Shown: positions 7,881 through 15,939, counted from the stretch's first letter. The stretch is 36,755 nt of DNA from Mameliella sp. MMSF_3455 (GCF_030733205.1 NZ_JASHJL010000050.1:1-36755); one strand, 5' to 3'. Numbers and translations: made by a program. The notes: a model not told the origin generated them from the sequence alone.

Positions 7881-10561
7881 GCATTCTGAACCTGCTGGCG
7901 GCGATCTCGATCGCCTATGTCGCGCTGCTCTTTGGTGTTGCCTTCTTTGCCGAGCGTGCGGCGCAGAGCGGGCGGGTGCGCTGGCTGCGGGCGCCCATCG
8001 TCTACACGCTGTCCCTCTCGATCTACTGCACCGCCTGGACATTCTACGGCGCGGTGGGCAGCGCGGCCCGCAACGGGTTCGAGTATCTGACGATCTACCT
8101 TGGCCCCAGCCTGGTCATGCTGGGCTGGTGGTGGATCCTGCGCAAGTTGGTGCGGATCGGGCGCAACCAGCGCATCACCTCCGTCGCCGACCTGATCTCG
8201 TCCCGCTATGGCAAATCCAACCTGCTGGGGATCGGTGTCACCATCCTCGCGGTGATCGGGACGACGCCCTATATCGCGCTGCAACTGCAGTCCGTGACGC
8301 TCTCGGTCGAGGTGTTTTCCGAACCGGTCCCGATCGAGGAGGCCGGCAACAGCCTGACCGCCTTCTGGGTGGCCGCCGGACTGGCGGTCTTCACGGTCAT
8401 CTTCGGCACGCGCAACCTGGACGCCAATGAACGCCACCACGGCGTCGTCATGGCCATCGCCGTCGAGGCGGTGGTCAAGCTGACCGCGCTGGTGGCGCTG
8501 GGGGTCTTCGTGGTCTGGGGGCTTTCCGGCGGGGTGGCCGCGACGCTGGCGCGGATCGATGCCTCGGAACTGGGCACCTGGCAGGTGAACAACGGCCGTT
8601 GGGCCGGGATCATGCTGCTGTCGGCGGCGGCCTTCCTCTGCCTGCCGCGGATGTTCCAGGTGCTGGTGGTCGAGAACGACAACGATGCCCAGCTGCGCAT
8701 GGCCGCATGGGCGTTCCCCTTGTACCTCATGGCGATGAGCCTGTTCATCGTGCCGATTGCGGTGACCGGGCTCGACCTGCTGCCCGAGGGGGCGAACCCC
8801 GATCTCTTCGTGCTGACCCTGCCACTGAGCCAGGGTCAGGAGGGGCTGGCGCTGCTGGCCTTCCTGGGCGGATTCAGCTCGGCCACCTCTATGGTGATCG
8901 TCGCAGCCATCGCGCTGTCGACAATGGTGTCGAACCATATCGTCATGCCGGTCTGGCTGCGCCTGCGCGAGGGCACGGCGAGCGTCTCTGGCGATGTGCG
9001 CAACGTGGTCCTGCTGTCGCGGCGGCTGTCCATCGCGGGCGTGCTGCTGCTGGGCTATCTCTATTACGCGCTGTCCGGAGGGCGGACCGAACTGGCCGCC
9101 ATCGGCCTGATCGCCTTTACCGGCGTGGCGCAGGTGCTCCCGGCGCTGATGGGCGGAATCTTTTGGCGCGGGGCGACCCGCGTGGGGGCGCTGGCGGGGC
9201 TGACGGCGGGATTCTCGATCTGGCTCTACACGCTGTACTTGCCCAGTTTCGGCCCCGGCACGGTTCTGCCCGCAAGCTGGCTCGCAGACGGTCCTCTGGG
9301 ACTCACGCTGCTGCGGCCAGAGGCGCTGTTCGGGATCAGTTTCGACGACAAGCTGCTGCACGCCGTGTTCTGGAGCCTGCTTCTGAACACGCTGGCCTTT
9401 GTCGGCGGGTCACTGTTCAGCGCCGCCTCGCCGCTGGAACGGTTGCAGGGGGCGCAGTTCGTGTCGGCCCGGGCGGCGGGCACCGGGCCGCGCAGTTGGC
9501 TGCAAAGCACCGCCGAGAGCGAGGACCTGATGGTCATGACCCAGCGAATCCTGGGGTCCGACGAGGCGCAGGCGCTGTTCCTGCGCGAGGCCCGCGCGCA
9601 GGGGCTGGAGGGCGAGTTGCCCGCGCCGACGCCGGAATTCCTTCAGGTGCTGGAACGCGAACTGGCCGGATCGGTGGGGGCGGCCACGGCCCATGCGATG
9701 GTCGGCCAGATCACCGGCGGGGCGATGGTCTCGGTCGAGGACCTGATGGCCGTGGCCGACGAGACCGCGCAGATGATGGAATATTCCGCCCGGCTGGAAG
9801 CGCAGTCGCTGGAACTGAGCCGCACCGCCGCCCAGCTGCGCCGCGCCAACGACAAGCTGACGCGGCTTTCGGTGCAAAAGGATGCCTTTCTCAGCCAGAT
9901 CAGCCACGAGTTGCGCACGCCCATGAGCTCGATCCGCGCCTTTTCCGAGATCCTGCGCGATACACAGGGTCTGACCCGGGCGGACCAGAATCGCTATGCC
10001 TCGATCATCCATGACGAGGCGATGCGCCTGACCCGGCTGCTGGACGACCTGCTGGACCTGTCGGTGCTGGAAAACGGCCAGGTCAACCTGAACCTCACCG
10101 ATGGGCGGCTGGAGGACATCCTGGACCGCGCGGTGTCGGCGGCGCTGGCCGATGAGGCCGGGTCCGGGATCCGGGTGATCCGGCGCCGGGTTGGTGAACA
10201 GGTTCGGCTGACCACCGATGTCGAGCGGCTGAGCCAGGTCTTCATCAACCTGATTTCCAACGCGCGCAAATACTGCGACGCCGCAGAGCCGGAGCTGCGG
10301 ATTTCCGTGACCGAGGCGCGGGGCCAGTTGCTGGTGGATTTCATCGACAACGGGTCCGGCGTGGCGCCCGAGGCGCAGGACGTCATCTTCGAGAAATTCG
10401 CCCGGGTCAGCGATCAGAAGGCCGGCGGCGCGGGCTTGGGGCTGGCGATTTCGCGCCAGATCGTGACCCGGCTGGGCGGCGATATTTCCTACCTTCCGGA
10501 TCGTGGCGGCGCGGCCTTTCGCGTGTCGCTGCCGGTGCGGCAGGCAATGGCGGCGCAATAG
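7877..10561 (+). CDS. Sodium/solute symporter-like sensor histidine kinase (CrbS-like)
   Basis: This 894-aa inner-membrane protein starts at GTG, overlapping the preceding stop. Residues ~1-520 form a multi-helix SLC5/PutP-type domain (early IVYTLSLSIYCTAWTFYGAVG; SVADLISSRYGKS). A linker with a coiled-coil region (about 625-665) leads to the kinase. The H-box is SQISHELRTPMSS with H677; the N-box is FINLISNARKY; then come DNGSGV, the F-box EKFARV and GAGLGLAIS. Related kinases CbrA and CrbS couple transport or sensing of a solute to control of carbon genes; CrbS controls acs in Vibrio and Pseudomonas. Closeness to an acs-linked operon makes an acetate-related role attractive but unproven. 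Confidence 0.87.
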   Translation: MSILNLLAAISIAYVALLFGVAFFAERAAQSGRVRWLRAPIVYTLSLSIYCTAWTFYGAVGSAARNGFEYLTIYLGPSLVMLGWWWILRKLVRIGRNQRITSVADLISSRYGKSNLLGIGVTILAVIGTTPYIALQLQSVTLSVEVFSEPVPIEEAGNSLTAFWVAAGLAVFTVIFGTRNLDANERHHGVVMAIAVEAVVKLTALVALGVFVVWGLSGGVAATLARIDASELGTWQVNNGRWAGIMLLSAAAFLCLPRMFQVLVVENDNDAQLRMAAWAFPLYLMAMSLFIVPIAVTGLDLLPEGANPDLFVLTLPLSQGQEGLALLAFLGGFSSATSMVIVAAIALSTMVSNHIVMPVWLRLREGTASVSGDVRNVVLLSRRLSIAGVLLLGYLYYALSGGRTELAAIGLIAFTGVAQVLPALMGGIFWRGATRVGALAGLTAGFSIWLYTLYLPSFGPGTVLPASWLADGPLGLTLLRPEALFGISFDDKLLHAVFWSLLLNTLAFVGGSLFSAASPLERLQGAQFVSARAAGTGPRSWLQSTAESEDLMVMTQRILGSDEAQALFLREARAQGLEGELPAPTPEFLQVLERELAGSVGAATAHAMVGQITGGAMVSVEDLMAVADETAQMMEYSARLEAQSLELSRTAAQLRRANDKLTRLSVQKDAFLSQISHELRTPMSSIRAFSEILRDTQGLTRADQNRYASIIHDEAMRLTRLLDDLLDLSVLENGQVNLNLTDGRLEDILDRAVSAALADEAGSGIRVIRRRVGEQVRLTTDVERLSQVFINLISNARKYCDAAEPELRISVTEARGQLLVDFIDNGSGVAPEAQDVIFEKFARVSDQKAGGAGLGLAISRQIVTRLGGDISYLPDRGGAAFRVSLPVRQAMAAQ

Positions 10562-10654
10562 GGCGCGCGGCCCCTGTCGATTTTCCCGACAAAAGCCAGA
10601 TCGTTAAAGCGGTTGGTAACCAAATCCTCTGATAACGGGCAGTGGAGGCTGTTG

Positions 10655-10681
10655 ATGACGGGCGATTTTCTGCATGGCTGA
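10655..10681 (+). promoter_or_regulatory. Possible 8-codon leader reading frame
   Basis: ATG at 10655 follows GGAGG (10644-10648) at ideal spacing and encodes MTGDFLHG. Its stop overlaps codon 2-3 of the FliM/FliN-like gene, whose own ATG (10674) lacks a Shine-Dalgarno sequence. Translation of the main gene may depend on re-initiation from this mini-frame. An alternative is that the GGAGG serves the downstream ATG at long spacing. Confidence 0.3.
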
Positions 10682-11849
10682 CGGTGCACGCAATGACGTA
10701 CTTGGGCAAAAAGCCCAGGCGGCTCAGCGCGCCTATGAGGCGCGCGGCATGTCGCTGCCCAAGGCATTGCGCCGGGCGTTGTCGCGCACCGCCGACGTGC
10801 TCTGGGACCTGGCGCTTGTGACGCAATCCGTCACCGTCGAGATGCTCGACCAGGACGAGGTTGTCGAGGCGCTGGGCCCGCGCGACCTGCTGATCCTGCT
10901 GGATGGGCCAGAAGGGGCGCTGGGCCTTGTCTCTGTCGACCGCCAGGTGCTGACCGGCGTGGTCGAGGTGCAGACCATCCAGCAAGTCACCCAGATGCCG
11001 GTCGAGGAAGACCGGATCCTGACACAGACGGACGCCGCCATGATGGCGCCCCTGATCGACGGCGCCCTGACCCGGCTGGCCGGCACGATGGAGGGGCATC
11101 CGCTGCACCCGCAGTTGGACGGTTACCGTTTCGGCGCCATGCTCGAGGATTCGCGCGCAGCGGGACTGATCCTTGACGCGGCGGCCTACCGCGCCTTCCG
11201 GGCCGAGATCGACCTTGCTCTTGGGCGCAGGCGCGGGCGAATGACGATCTTCCTGCCGGAACGCAAGTTGAGCCAGGACAGGACCGAGGCCGGGGCGGGC
11301 GTCGGCCCGCACGAGGAACGGTTGAGCCGGGTTGCCGCGCGGCTGGATGCCAAGCTGGCCCGGATCACCCTGCCGCTGGGCCGGGCTGAGGCGCTGAAGC
11401 CCGGCGACCTGCTCACGCTGCCCCCGGATGCGCTGGACAAGGTCGAGGTGACGGCGGGCCGTGGCGACCTGGTCGCGCGTGGTCGGCTGGGCCAGTTGAA
11501 CGGGTTGCGCGCGGTGCGGTTGAACTGGCCGTCAACAGGGGTGACGGCGGCCTCTTTGGGGATGGCCGCCGACGCGGACCCGGTGGCAGAGGCAGGCGCC
11601 GGACCTGGCGCGCCGGCGGCGGTGCCGGAACCGGTCGTGCCCGACCTGCCGCAGGTGGCAGAACCTGCCGGGGAAGAGCTGCCCGACCTGCCGCCGATGG
11701 ATTTCGACGGCGGAGATTTCGATTTCTCGGACCTCGGGGAGGACAGTTCGGCGGAGGGCGGCGGGGAACCGATGGCCGCCTTGCCCGAGATCGACATGGG
11801 CGATGGTTTTGACGCCGCGCCGCTGGACTTCGATTTCGAAGAGGATTGA
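10674..11849 (+). CDS. FliM/FliN (SpoA) C-terminal domain protein
   Basis: This 391-aa protein appears soluble, with no signal or membrane segment. Residues ~10-200 are helical and FliM-middle-domain-like. Residues ~220-285 match the SpoA fold of flagellar switch proteins (LDAKLARITLPLGRAEALKPGDLLTLP followed by GRGDLVARGRLGQLNGLRAVRL). The last ~95 residues are a proline-rich, very acidic tail ending DFDFEED. Family members bind the switch complex at the base of the flagellum. No other flagellar gene is in the window, so this is an orphan copy that may modulate motor function or belong to a scattered motility set. Confidence 0.7.
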   Translation: MADGARNDVLGQKAQAAQRAYEARGMSLPKALRRALSRTADVLWDLALVTQSVTVEMLDQDEVVEALGPRDLLILLDGPEGALGLVSVDRQVLTGVVEVQTIQQVTQMPVEEDRILTQTDAAMMAPLIDGALTRLAGTMEGHPLHPQLDGYRFGAMLEDSRAAGLILDAAAYRAFRAEIDLALGRRRGRMTIFLPERKLSQDRTEAGAGVGPHEERLSRVAARLDAKLARITLPLGRAEALKPGDLLTLPPDALDKVEVTAGRGDLVARGRLGQLNGLRAVRLNWPSTGVTAASLGMAADADPVAEAGAGPGAPAAVPEPVVPDLPQVAEPAGEELPDLPPMDFDGGDFDFSDLGEDSSAEGGGEPMAALPEIDMGDGFDAAPLDFDFEED

Positions 11850-11956
11850 GCGCCGCGCTATCAAGAACAGTTGCGCGCGCAGTGAGCAGGGCCAAGGGCG
11901 CGCTGATGAAAGGCTGGGCCCCGTGTCGCGGACGCGGGAGCCCGCCGTTCATCCGC

Positions 11957-12382
11957 TCAGGGCTTGGACAGGGTTTCCAGCGTCGGGCGCAGCCCGGCCA
12001 GGTTGTAGCCCGCCTTGGCCGCCGTCTCGATCACCGCATCGGCGCCCAGCGTTTCTGCCTGCCCCAGCGCCCAGATCACCGAACAGCGCGTGCCCGAGGC
12101 ACAGTAGGCCAAGACCGGCCCTTCGGCACCGGCGATCAGCTCTGCCTGCCGCAGGATGTTTTCGGCGGTCATGGTCTGATGCGTGATCGGCAGCACCTCG
12201 AAGCGCAGGCCCTGCGCCTCGACCGCGTGGCGCATCGCGTCGGCCTGGTGCGAGGGCGGAACCTCTGCATCGGGCCGATTGTCGATGACCAGGGCATAGC
12301 CCGCGGCCTTGATCGCCTCGGCATCCTCGGGGTCGATCTGGGGAGAGACGTGATACTGGTCGGTCAATACGCGCGGTGTCAT
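11957..12382 (-). CDS. DUF442/TIGR01244-type phosphatase-like (beta-lactamase hydrolase-like) protein
   Basis: This 141-aa cytoplasmic protein has a dual-specificity-phosphatase-like fold. The P-loop signature is CASGTRC (C94-x4-R99), and the TIGR01244 pattern is seen in VLTDQYHVSPQI and VIDNRPDAEVP. In Agrobacterium and Xylella this domain is fused to an ETHE1-like hydrolase in Blh, part of the BigR-controlled reactive-sulfur operon. Here the two are separate genes at opposite ends of one operon with the YeeE pair between. It starts 9 bp downstream of the second YeeE gene. A sulfur-transfer or persulfide-handling role is inferred from context. Confidence 0.82.
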   Translation of the reverse strand: MTPRVLTDQYHVSPQIDPEDAEAIKAAGYALVIDNRPDAEVPPSHQADAMRHAVEAQGLRFEVLPITHQTMTAENILRQAELIAGAEGPVLAYCASGTRCSVIWALGQAETLGADAVIETAAKAGYNLAGLRPTLETLSKP

Positions 12383-12391
12383 GGGTTCGGT

Positions 12392-12829
12392 TTATTCCGC
12401 CGGAACGGCCCTGTCCAGCCGCGCGCGCAGCATCGGTGCAATCAGCATCCCGCCGATCATCGCCGCGAGGAAGACATAGAGGCCGGAACCGCCATAGCTG
12501 AGCGAGGCGATCGAGGGGCCGGGGCAGAGCCCGACAAGTCCCCAGCCGATCCCGAACATGACGGAGCCGAGGATCAGCTTGCCGTCGATTTCCTTCGAGG
12601 GCGCCGGCGGCAGCGCCAGTCCGGTGACCGAGGTCGTGCGGCGGCTGCGGATGAGCCAGGCAATGGCCATCGGGATCATGGCGCCGCCCATGACAAAGGC
12701 CAGCGTCGGGTCCCAGGCGCCGAAGACGTCCAGCCAGCCCTGCACCTTGGTCGTGTCGGTCATCCCCGAAACGAAGAGCCCGGCGCCGAACAGCCCGCCG
12801 GCGAGGAATGCAACAATAAGTCGTGCCAT
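12392..12829 (-). CDS. YeeE/YedE-family membrane protein, second half (DUF6691/PmpB-like)
   Basis: This 145-aa protein has four hydrophobic segments and the conserved motif GLCPGPSIASLSYGG near residues 102-116. Related two-subunit YeeE/YedE proteins are thought to move thiosulfate or other sulfur species across the inner membrane. Its ATG lies 1 bp after the stop of the partner gene, so the two should be made in equal amounts. The small size reflects a split YeeE: single-chain homologues are about twice as long. Confidence 0.82.
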   Translation of the reverse strand: MARLIVAFLAGGLFGAGLFVSGMTDTTKVQGWLDVFGAWDPTLAFVMGGAMIPMAIAWLIRSRRTTSVTGLALPPAPSKEIDGKLILGSVMFGIGWGLVGLCPGPSIASLSYGGSGLYVFLAAMIGGMLIAPMLRARLDRAVPAE

Positions 12830-12830
12830 G

Positions 12831-13256
12831 TCAGATCACTCCCAGGATGTGGCGGAAGAGGACGACGCCGAGGCCGCCGGCAAGGATGTAGCAACAGGTG
12901 GCCACGATCCCGCGCACCGACAGGCGGGACATGCCACAGACGCCGTGCCCCGAGGTGCAGCCATTGGCGATGCGCGTGCCGACACCGACCAGCAGCCCGG
13001 CCGCCACCAGCACGGCGTAATTGTCGGTGATATGGGTGTCGACGGCGCCGTAAAAGGGCATCAGCAGCACGGGCAGCAGCGCCACGCCCACCAGGAAGAC
13101 GACGCGTTCGGCGGCCGTGGACCACCCCGAGCCATCGACGAGCCCGCCGATGATTCCGCTGGCGCCCATGATGCGGCCGTTGCCAAGCAGGTAGACAGCG
13201 CCACCCGTGCCGATCAGCAAGCCGCCGATCAGGCCCCAGATCCAGTCTATAGGCAT
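12831..13256 (-). CDS. YeeE/YedE-family membrane protein, first half (PmpA-like)
   Basis: This 141-aa protein has four hydrophobic segments and the signature [16 protein letters not shown] (residues ~98-113), whose cysteines are conserved in thiosulfate/sulfur transporters of this family. The start is the ATG at 13256, preceded by AAGGAAA. A longer frame to 13421 would add an arginine-rich, implausible leader. It follows the ETHE1-like gene after a 118-bp gap containing a strong hairpin and is coupled to the second half-gene. The operon context indicates persulfide/thiosulfate handling. Confidence 0.83.
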   Translation of the reverse strand: MPIDWIWGLIGGLLIGTGGAVYLLGNGRIMGASGIIGGLVDGSGWSTAAERVVFLVGVALLPVLLMPFYGAVDTHITDNYAVLVAAGLLVGVGTRIANGCTSGHGVCGMSRLSVRGIVATCCYILAGGLGVVLFRHILGVI

Positions 13257-13327
13257 ATTTATGTTTCCTTTTTTGCGGTCCGGGCGGTTCCCGGTTCGCC
13301 TCGGGAGAACGTCGCTCTGGAAGGTGC

Positions 13328-13363
13328 CTCTGCGCGGAGGCAGGGACGCGCCCCCGCGCAGAG
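13328..13363 (-). terminator. Strong hairpin between the ETHE1-like gene and the YeeE pair
   Basis: Perfect 10-base arms CTCTGCGCGG (13328-13337) and CCGCGCAGAG (13354-13363) enclose a 16-base loop. The hairpin lies 11 bp downstream of the ETHE1-like stop on the minus strand. No T run follows, so it may limit read-through or protect the 3' end of the first cistron instead of ending transcription completely. Confidence 0.5.
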
Positions 13364-13374
13364 TGCCGTCAGGG

Positions 13375-14238
13375 TCAGAGCTTGTTGACCGGGACCTTGA
13401 GATAGACGTCGCCCTTTTCATCCGCCGGCGGCATCTGGCCCGCGCGCATGTTCACCTGCAGCGAGGGGATGATGAGCTTTGGCATGGCCAGCGAGGCGTC
13501 GCGACTGTCGCGCATGTGCACGAAATCTTCCTTGGTCTTGCCTTCGCCGACGTGGACATTGGCGGCCTTCTGTTCGCCCACGGTGGTTTCCCAGGCGTAT
13601 TCGTCGCGGCCCGGCGCCTTGTAGTCGTGGCCGACGAAGATGCGGGTCTCGTCCGGCAGGGCCAGGATCTTCTGGACCGAGTCGTACAGCGTTTCCGAAG
13701 ACCCGCCGGGAAAGTCGCAGCGCGCGGTGCCGAAATCGGGCATGAACAGCGTGTCGCCCACAAAGGCCGCGTCGCCGATGACATAGGTCAGGCAGGCGGG
13801 CGTGTGGCCGGGGGTATGCAGCACGTCGACGCGCATCTGGCCGATGTGGACCGAGTCGCCCTCCTGGAAGAGCTGGTCGAACTGCGAGCCGTCGCGCTGG
13901 AACTCGGTGCCTTCGTTGAAGACCTTGCCAAAGGTGTCCTGCACGATCTTGATGCGGTCGCCGATGCCGATCTTGCCGCCCAGGGCTTCCTGGATGTAGG
14001 GGGCCGCGGACAGGTGGTCGGCATGGACATGGGTTTCCAGTAACCACTCGACCTTGTAGCCCTTGTCCTTTACGAAGCCGATGACGGCGTCGGCTGATTT
14101 CGTGTCGGTACGACCGGACGAATAGTCGAAGTCCAGAACGCTGTCGATGATGGCACAGGACATGCCGTTCGGATCGCGCACGACATAGGAGATCGTGTTC
14201 GTGGCATCGTCGAAGAAGGCTGTGACTTCCGGTTTCAT
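13375..14238 (-). CDS. ETHE1/Blh-like metallo-beta-lactamase-fold hydrolase (persulfide dioxygenase type)
   Basis: This 287-aa cytoplasmic enzyme carries the metal motif HVHADHLSAAPYI (H70, H72, D74, H75), a further ligand histidine in HTPGHTPAC, and HDY near residue 200 (FVGHDYKAPG). The family oxidises glutathione persulfide with one non-heme iron. The ATG at 14238 follows GGAGGGAAC at good spacing, so it is preferred over the upstream in-frame start at 14295, which would lie in the operator region. It leads an operon with the YeeE pair and the DUF442 protein. Upstream are an AT-rich palindrome and an FNR-type box, suggesting control by oxygen and by a sulfide-responsive repressor. No such repressor gene is in the window. 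Confidence 0.87.
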   Translation of the reverse strand: MKPEVTAFFDDATNTISYVVRDPNGMSCAIIDSVLDFDYSSGRTDTKSADAVIGFVKDKGYKVEWLLETHVHADHLSAAPYIQEALGGKIGIGDRIKIVQDTFGKVFNEGTEFQRDGSQFDQLFQEGDSVHIGQMRVDVLHTPGHTPACLTYVIGDAAFVGDTLFMPDFGTARCDFPGGSSETLYDSVQKILALPDETRIFVGHDYKAPGRDEYAWETTVGEQKAANVHVGEGKTKEDFVHMRDSRDASLAMPKLIIPSLQVNMRAGQMPPADEKGDVYLKVPVNKL

Positions 14239-14262
14239 GTCGGTTCCCTCCAAACAGTCTGG

Positions 14263-14288
14263 ATATTCATATACACAAATGTGAATAT
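14263..14288. promoter_or_regulatory. AT-rich palindrome, candidate repressor operator
   Basis: Arms ATATTCATAT and ATGTGAATAT (one mismatch) surround a 6-base centre, 25 bp ahead of the ETHE1-like start. ArsR-family sulfide sensors BigR/SqrR bind sites with ATTC and GAAT ends. Here those ends are 14 bp apart, wider than the ATTC-N8-GAAT I recall for SqrR, so the regulator is uncertain. The site overlaps the likely -10/start region of the operon. Confidence 0.5.
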
Positions 14289-14309
14289 GTTTCAAGAGGG
14301 AAGGTGCGA

Positions 14310-14323
14310 TTGATATGCATCAA
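14310..14323. promoter_or_regulatory. Perfect FNR/FnrL box
   Basis: TTGAT-ATGC-ATCAA matches the FNR/FnrL consensus TTGAT-N4-ATCAA exactly. Its centre (14316.5) would be at -41.5 for a minus-strand start near 14275, next to the palindrome. For the plus strand the corresponding start would be near 14358, 21 bp ahead of the DksA-like gene. It could serve either or both divergent genes under low oxygen. Confidence 0.7.
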
Positions 14324-14378
14324 GGTGTGCGCTGCGACGGTTTGACAGAGTGCCGGAAAGGTCACGGAGTCTTGCATC

Positions 14379-14699
14379 ATGTCCCACCACGCACGGAAAC
14401 TGGCACTGCTTGAACGGCTGCGCGCACTGGGTGTGCGGCTGGACGGGATCGAAGAGGCGCTGGAGGCGCCGCACTCGAAGGACTGGGAGGATCAGGCCAT
14501 CGAGCGCGAAGGCGAAGAGGTGCTGGAACGGCTGGGCGCCAGCGGCCAGGCCGAGGTGGCGCGGATACGCGCCGCCCTGGGGCGTATGGCGCGTGGTGAA
14601 TACGGGATCTGCACCCGCTGCGGTGAGGAGATCTCAGCACAACGATTGGAAGCGGTGCCCGAGTCGCCGCTGTGCAAGACCTGCGCCGCCGAGGTTTGA
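14379..14699 (+). CDS. DksA/TraR-type C4 zinc-finger protein
   Basis: This 106-aa protein has an N-terminal helical/coiled-coil part (residues 1-72) and a C-terminal zinc finger, C78-x2-C81 and C99-x2-C102 (GICTRCGEEI and SPLCKTCAAEV). DksA-like proteins insert a coiled coil into the RNA polymerase secondary channel and adjust transcription during stringent response. The usual acidic DxxDxA tip is not evident, so its effect on polymerase may differ. It is shorter than DksA (~150 aa), similar to the YbiI/TraR-like group. GGAG sits about 10 bp before the ATG. It shares its upstream region with the divergent sulfur operon, including the FNR box. Confidence 0.82.
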   Translation: MSHHARKLALLERLRALGVRLDGIEEALEAPHSKDWEDQAIEREGEEVLERLGASGQAEVARIRAALGRMARGEYGICTRCGEEISAQRLEAVPESPLCKTCAAEV

Positions 14700-14726
14700 G
14701 GCGGCCCCAAGGCCAGGAGGAATGAC

Positions 14727-14939
14727 ATGTCGAAGGAACTGGAGGCGCGGCTCGAATCGCTGCGCAAGGAGTTGGCGGCAGCCAAGGGCGAGGCGCGCGA
14801 TGAGCTGATGGACCACTTGGAACAGGCGGTTCTGGGGCTGGAAGGCGTCGGTGCCGAGATCCCCGCATGGGCGCGCGAAATGGTCGAGGCGCATCACGAG
14901 GACGAGGCCGAGGACGGCTTTGACAACATGCCTGTGTAA
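14727..14939 (+). CDS. Small acidic helical protein, unknown function
   Basis: This 70-aa protein has an excellent Shine-Dalgarno (AGGAGGA) just before the ATG. It is predicted to be mostly helical: residues 1-35 form a charged helix (SKELEARLESLRKELAAAKG) and the tail is acidic (HHEDEAEDGFDNMPV). It begins 27 bp after the DksA-like stop and is probably co-transcribed with it. I do not recognise a family. The layout suggests a function linked to the DksA-like protein or the same low-oxygen response. Confidence 0.65.
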   Translation: MSKELEARLESLRKELAAAKGEARDELMDHLEQAVLGLEGVGAEIPAWAREMVEAHHEDEAEDGFDNMPV

Positions 14940-15255
14940 CGCGCACGGTCCGGGGCGCGCGCCAACGCCCGCCGTCGGCCAGTCCGGCCGGGCGGGGTTG
15001 CCTGTGGTCCCTATGGAAAGGGCTGAAAACGGCGGCCGCCGAAATGGATCGGAATTCCGGGATTGCCAGGCCCCGGCCCATCGGGGGTGTTGGCCCCCTC
15101 GTCGCGCGCATCACGGGTGGCCCGGAGGGGCCAGGTGATCCGGTTTTCAGTGATCGATCGCGGGCAAGACTGCGCGCCGGCGGTTAAGGAACGCTGACAG
15201 CACCGCGCGGTGTTACCCTGCGGTGTTCCGCGCGGTCCGGTTGGGATCCGGGGCC
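14940..15255. other. Gap without a recognisable gene
   Basis: This 316-bp stretch lies between convergent genes. It holds a terminator-like hairpin at 14968-14996, a perfect 12-bp palindrome (CGGCGGCCGCCG, 15030-15041) and a 10-bp palindrome (CGGAATTCCG, 15050-15059). Open frames crossing it have no start signal or family resemblance. I see no RNA gene. Confidence 0.5.
14968..14996 (+). terminator. Candidate terminator after the DksA-like pair
   Basis: CCCGCC (14968-14973) and GGCC (14977-14980) pair with GGCC (14986-14989) and GGCGGG (14991-14996), with a three-base bulge. The hairpin is GC-rich and 28 bp past the stop of the 70-aa gene. Only two T residues follow, so termination strength is unclear. 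Confidence 0.35.
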
Positions 15256-15471
15256 TCAGCCCATGAAGATCCCCAGTATCACCATCATCAGCCCGATCAC
15301 CGACAGGAACAGGGCGCCCATGTTCAGTGGCACGACCTTGCGCACCACCGCGCGCAGGTCCTCGTCCGACAGGTTGGCCCGCCGCGCTGTCCAGACGCGG
15401 ACGATGCACCAGACCAGCCCGACCAGTCCGGCCAAAGAGAGCGCCGCGCCTCCCCAGATCAGTGCTGCCAT
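15256..15471 (-). CDS. Small two-helix membrane protein, unknown function
   Basis: This 71-aa protein has hydrophobic segments at about residues 5-27 and 50-69. They are joined by a basic cytoplasmic-type loop (RVWTARRANLSDEDLRAVVRKVVP). A GGGGGA purine stretch precedes the ATG. It is convergent with the 70-aa gene and divergent to gapR. The composition and clean start support a real gene. I do not recognise the family by name, and I see no catalytic motif. Confidence 0.6.
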   Translation of the reverse strand: MAALIWGGAALSLAGLVGLVWCIVRVWTARRANLSDEDLRAVVRKVVPLNMGALFLSVIGLMMVILGIFMG

Positions 15472-15617
15472 TGTCGCTGTCCCCCTGGATGTCTACGCCG
15501 CTGCGCCTAGCGCAAGCCCGCCGCAGAGTGCAAGCCCCGGCTTGCGCGCTCTTGATGGGGGACACGGGCCTGGGGTATCGAAGGGCCCTATACGGTCACG
15601 AGGCTGAAGAGGCAGAC

Positions 15618-15875
15618 ATGCAGGATACGGGAACCGACAGCTACGGCGTCGCCGCGGGCGAACTCAAGCAGTTCATAGAGCGGGTCGAGCGGCTCGAAGA
15701 GGAAAAGAAGGAGGTCGCCGAGCAGATCAAGGAGGTCATGGCCGAGGCCAAGGGACGCGGCTATGACACCAAGGTCATGCGCAAGGTGATCGCCCTGCGC
15801 AAGCGCGATGCCGACGACATCGCCGAGGAAGAGGCGGTGCTAGACATGTACAAGGCCGCGCTGGGCATGGGCTGA
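15618..15875 (+). CDS. gapR: GapR-family DNA-binding protein (DUF2312/UPF0335)
   Basis: This 85-aa protein matches the DUF2312 pattern along its whole length: GELKQFIERVERLEEEKKEV, then AEAKGRGYDTKVMRKVIALRK. In Caulobacter, GapR is an alphaproteobacterial nucleoid-associated protein that binds overtwisted, AT-rich DNA ahead of replication and transcription and stimulates type II topoisomerases. The ATG at 15618 is preceded by GAAGAGG; a longer frame upstream (from 15327) would read through the divergent gene region and is not credible. The usual family length is about 80-90 aa, so the gene is complete. Confidence 0.85.
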   Translation: MQDTGTDSYGVAAGELKQFIERVERLEEEKKEVAEQIKEVMAEAKGRGYDTKVMRKVIALRKRDADDIAEEEAVLDMYKAALGMG

Positions 15876-15939
15876 CGGCCCACGGGGCAGGGCGGGCCGG
15901 GGTCCGGCGCGCTCTGCCCGGTTATTGAGCAATTTGCCC

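Noticed and set aside
7772-9361. 529-codon minus-strand frame inside the histidine kinase gene
   Set aside because: Low-complexity Q/R/H/G composition and complete overlap with a well-supported kinase gene mark it as an antisense shadow.
10603-10623. CtrA-type site (TTAA-N7-TTAA) before the FliM/FliN-like gene
   Set aside because: Only one TTAA half is present. The neighbouring TTGGTAACCAA palindrome does not supply the second half at the right spacing.
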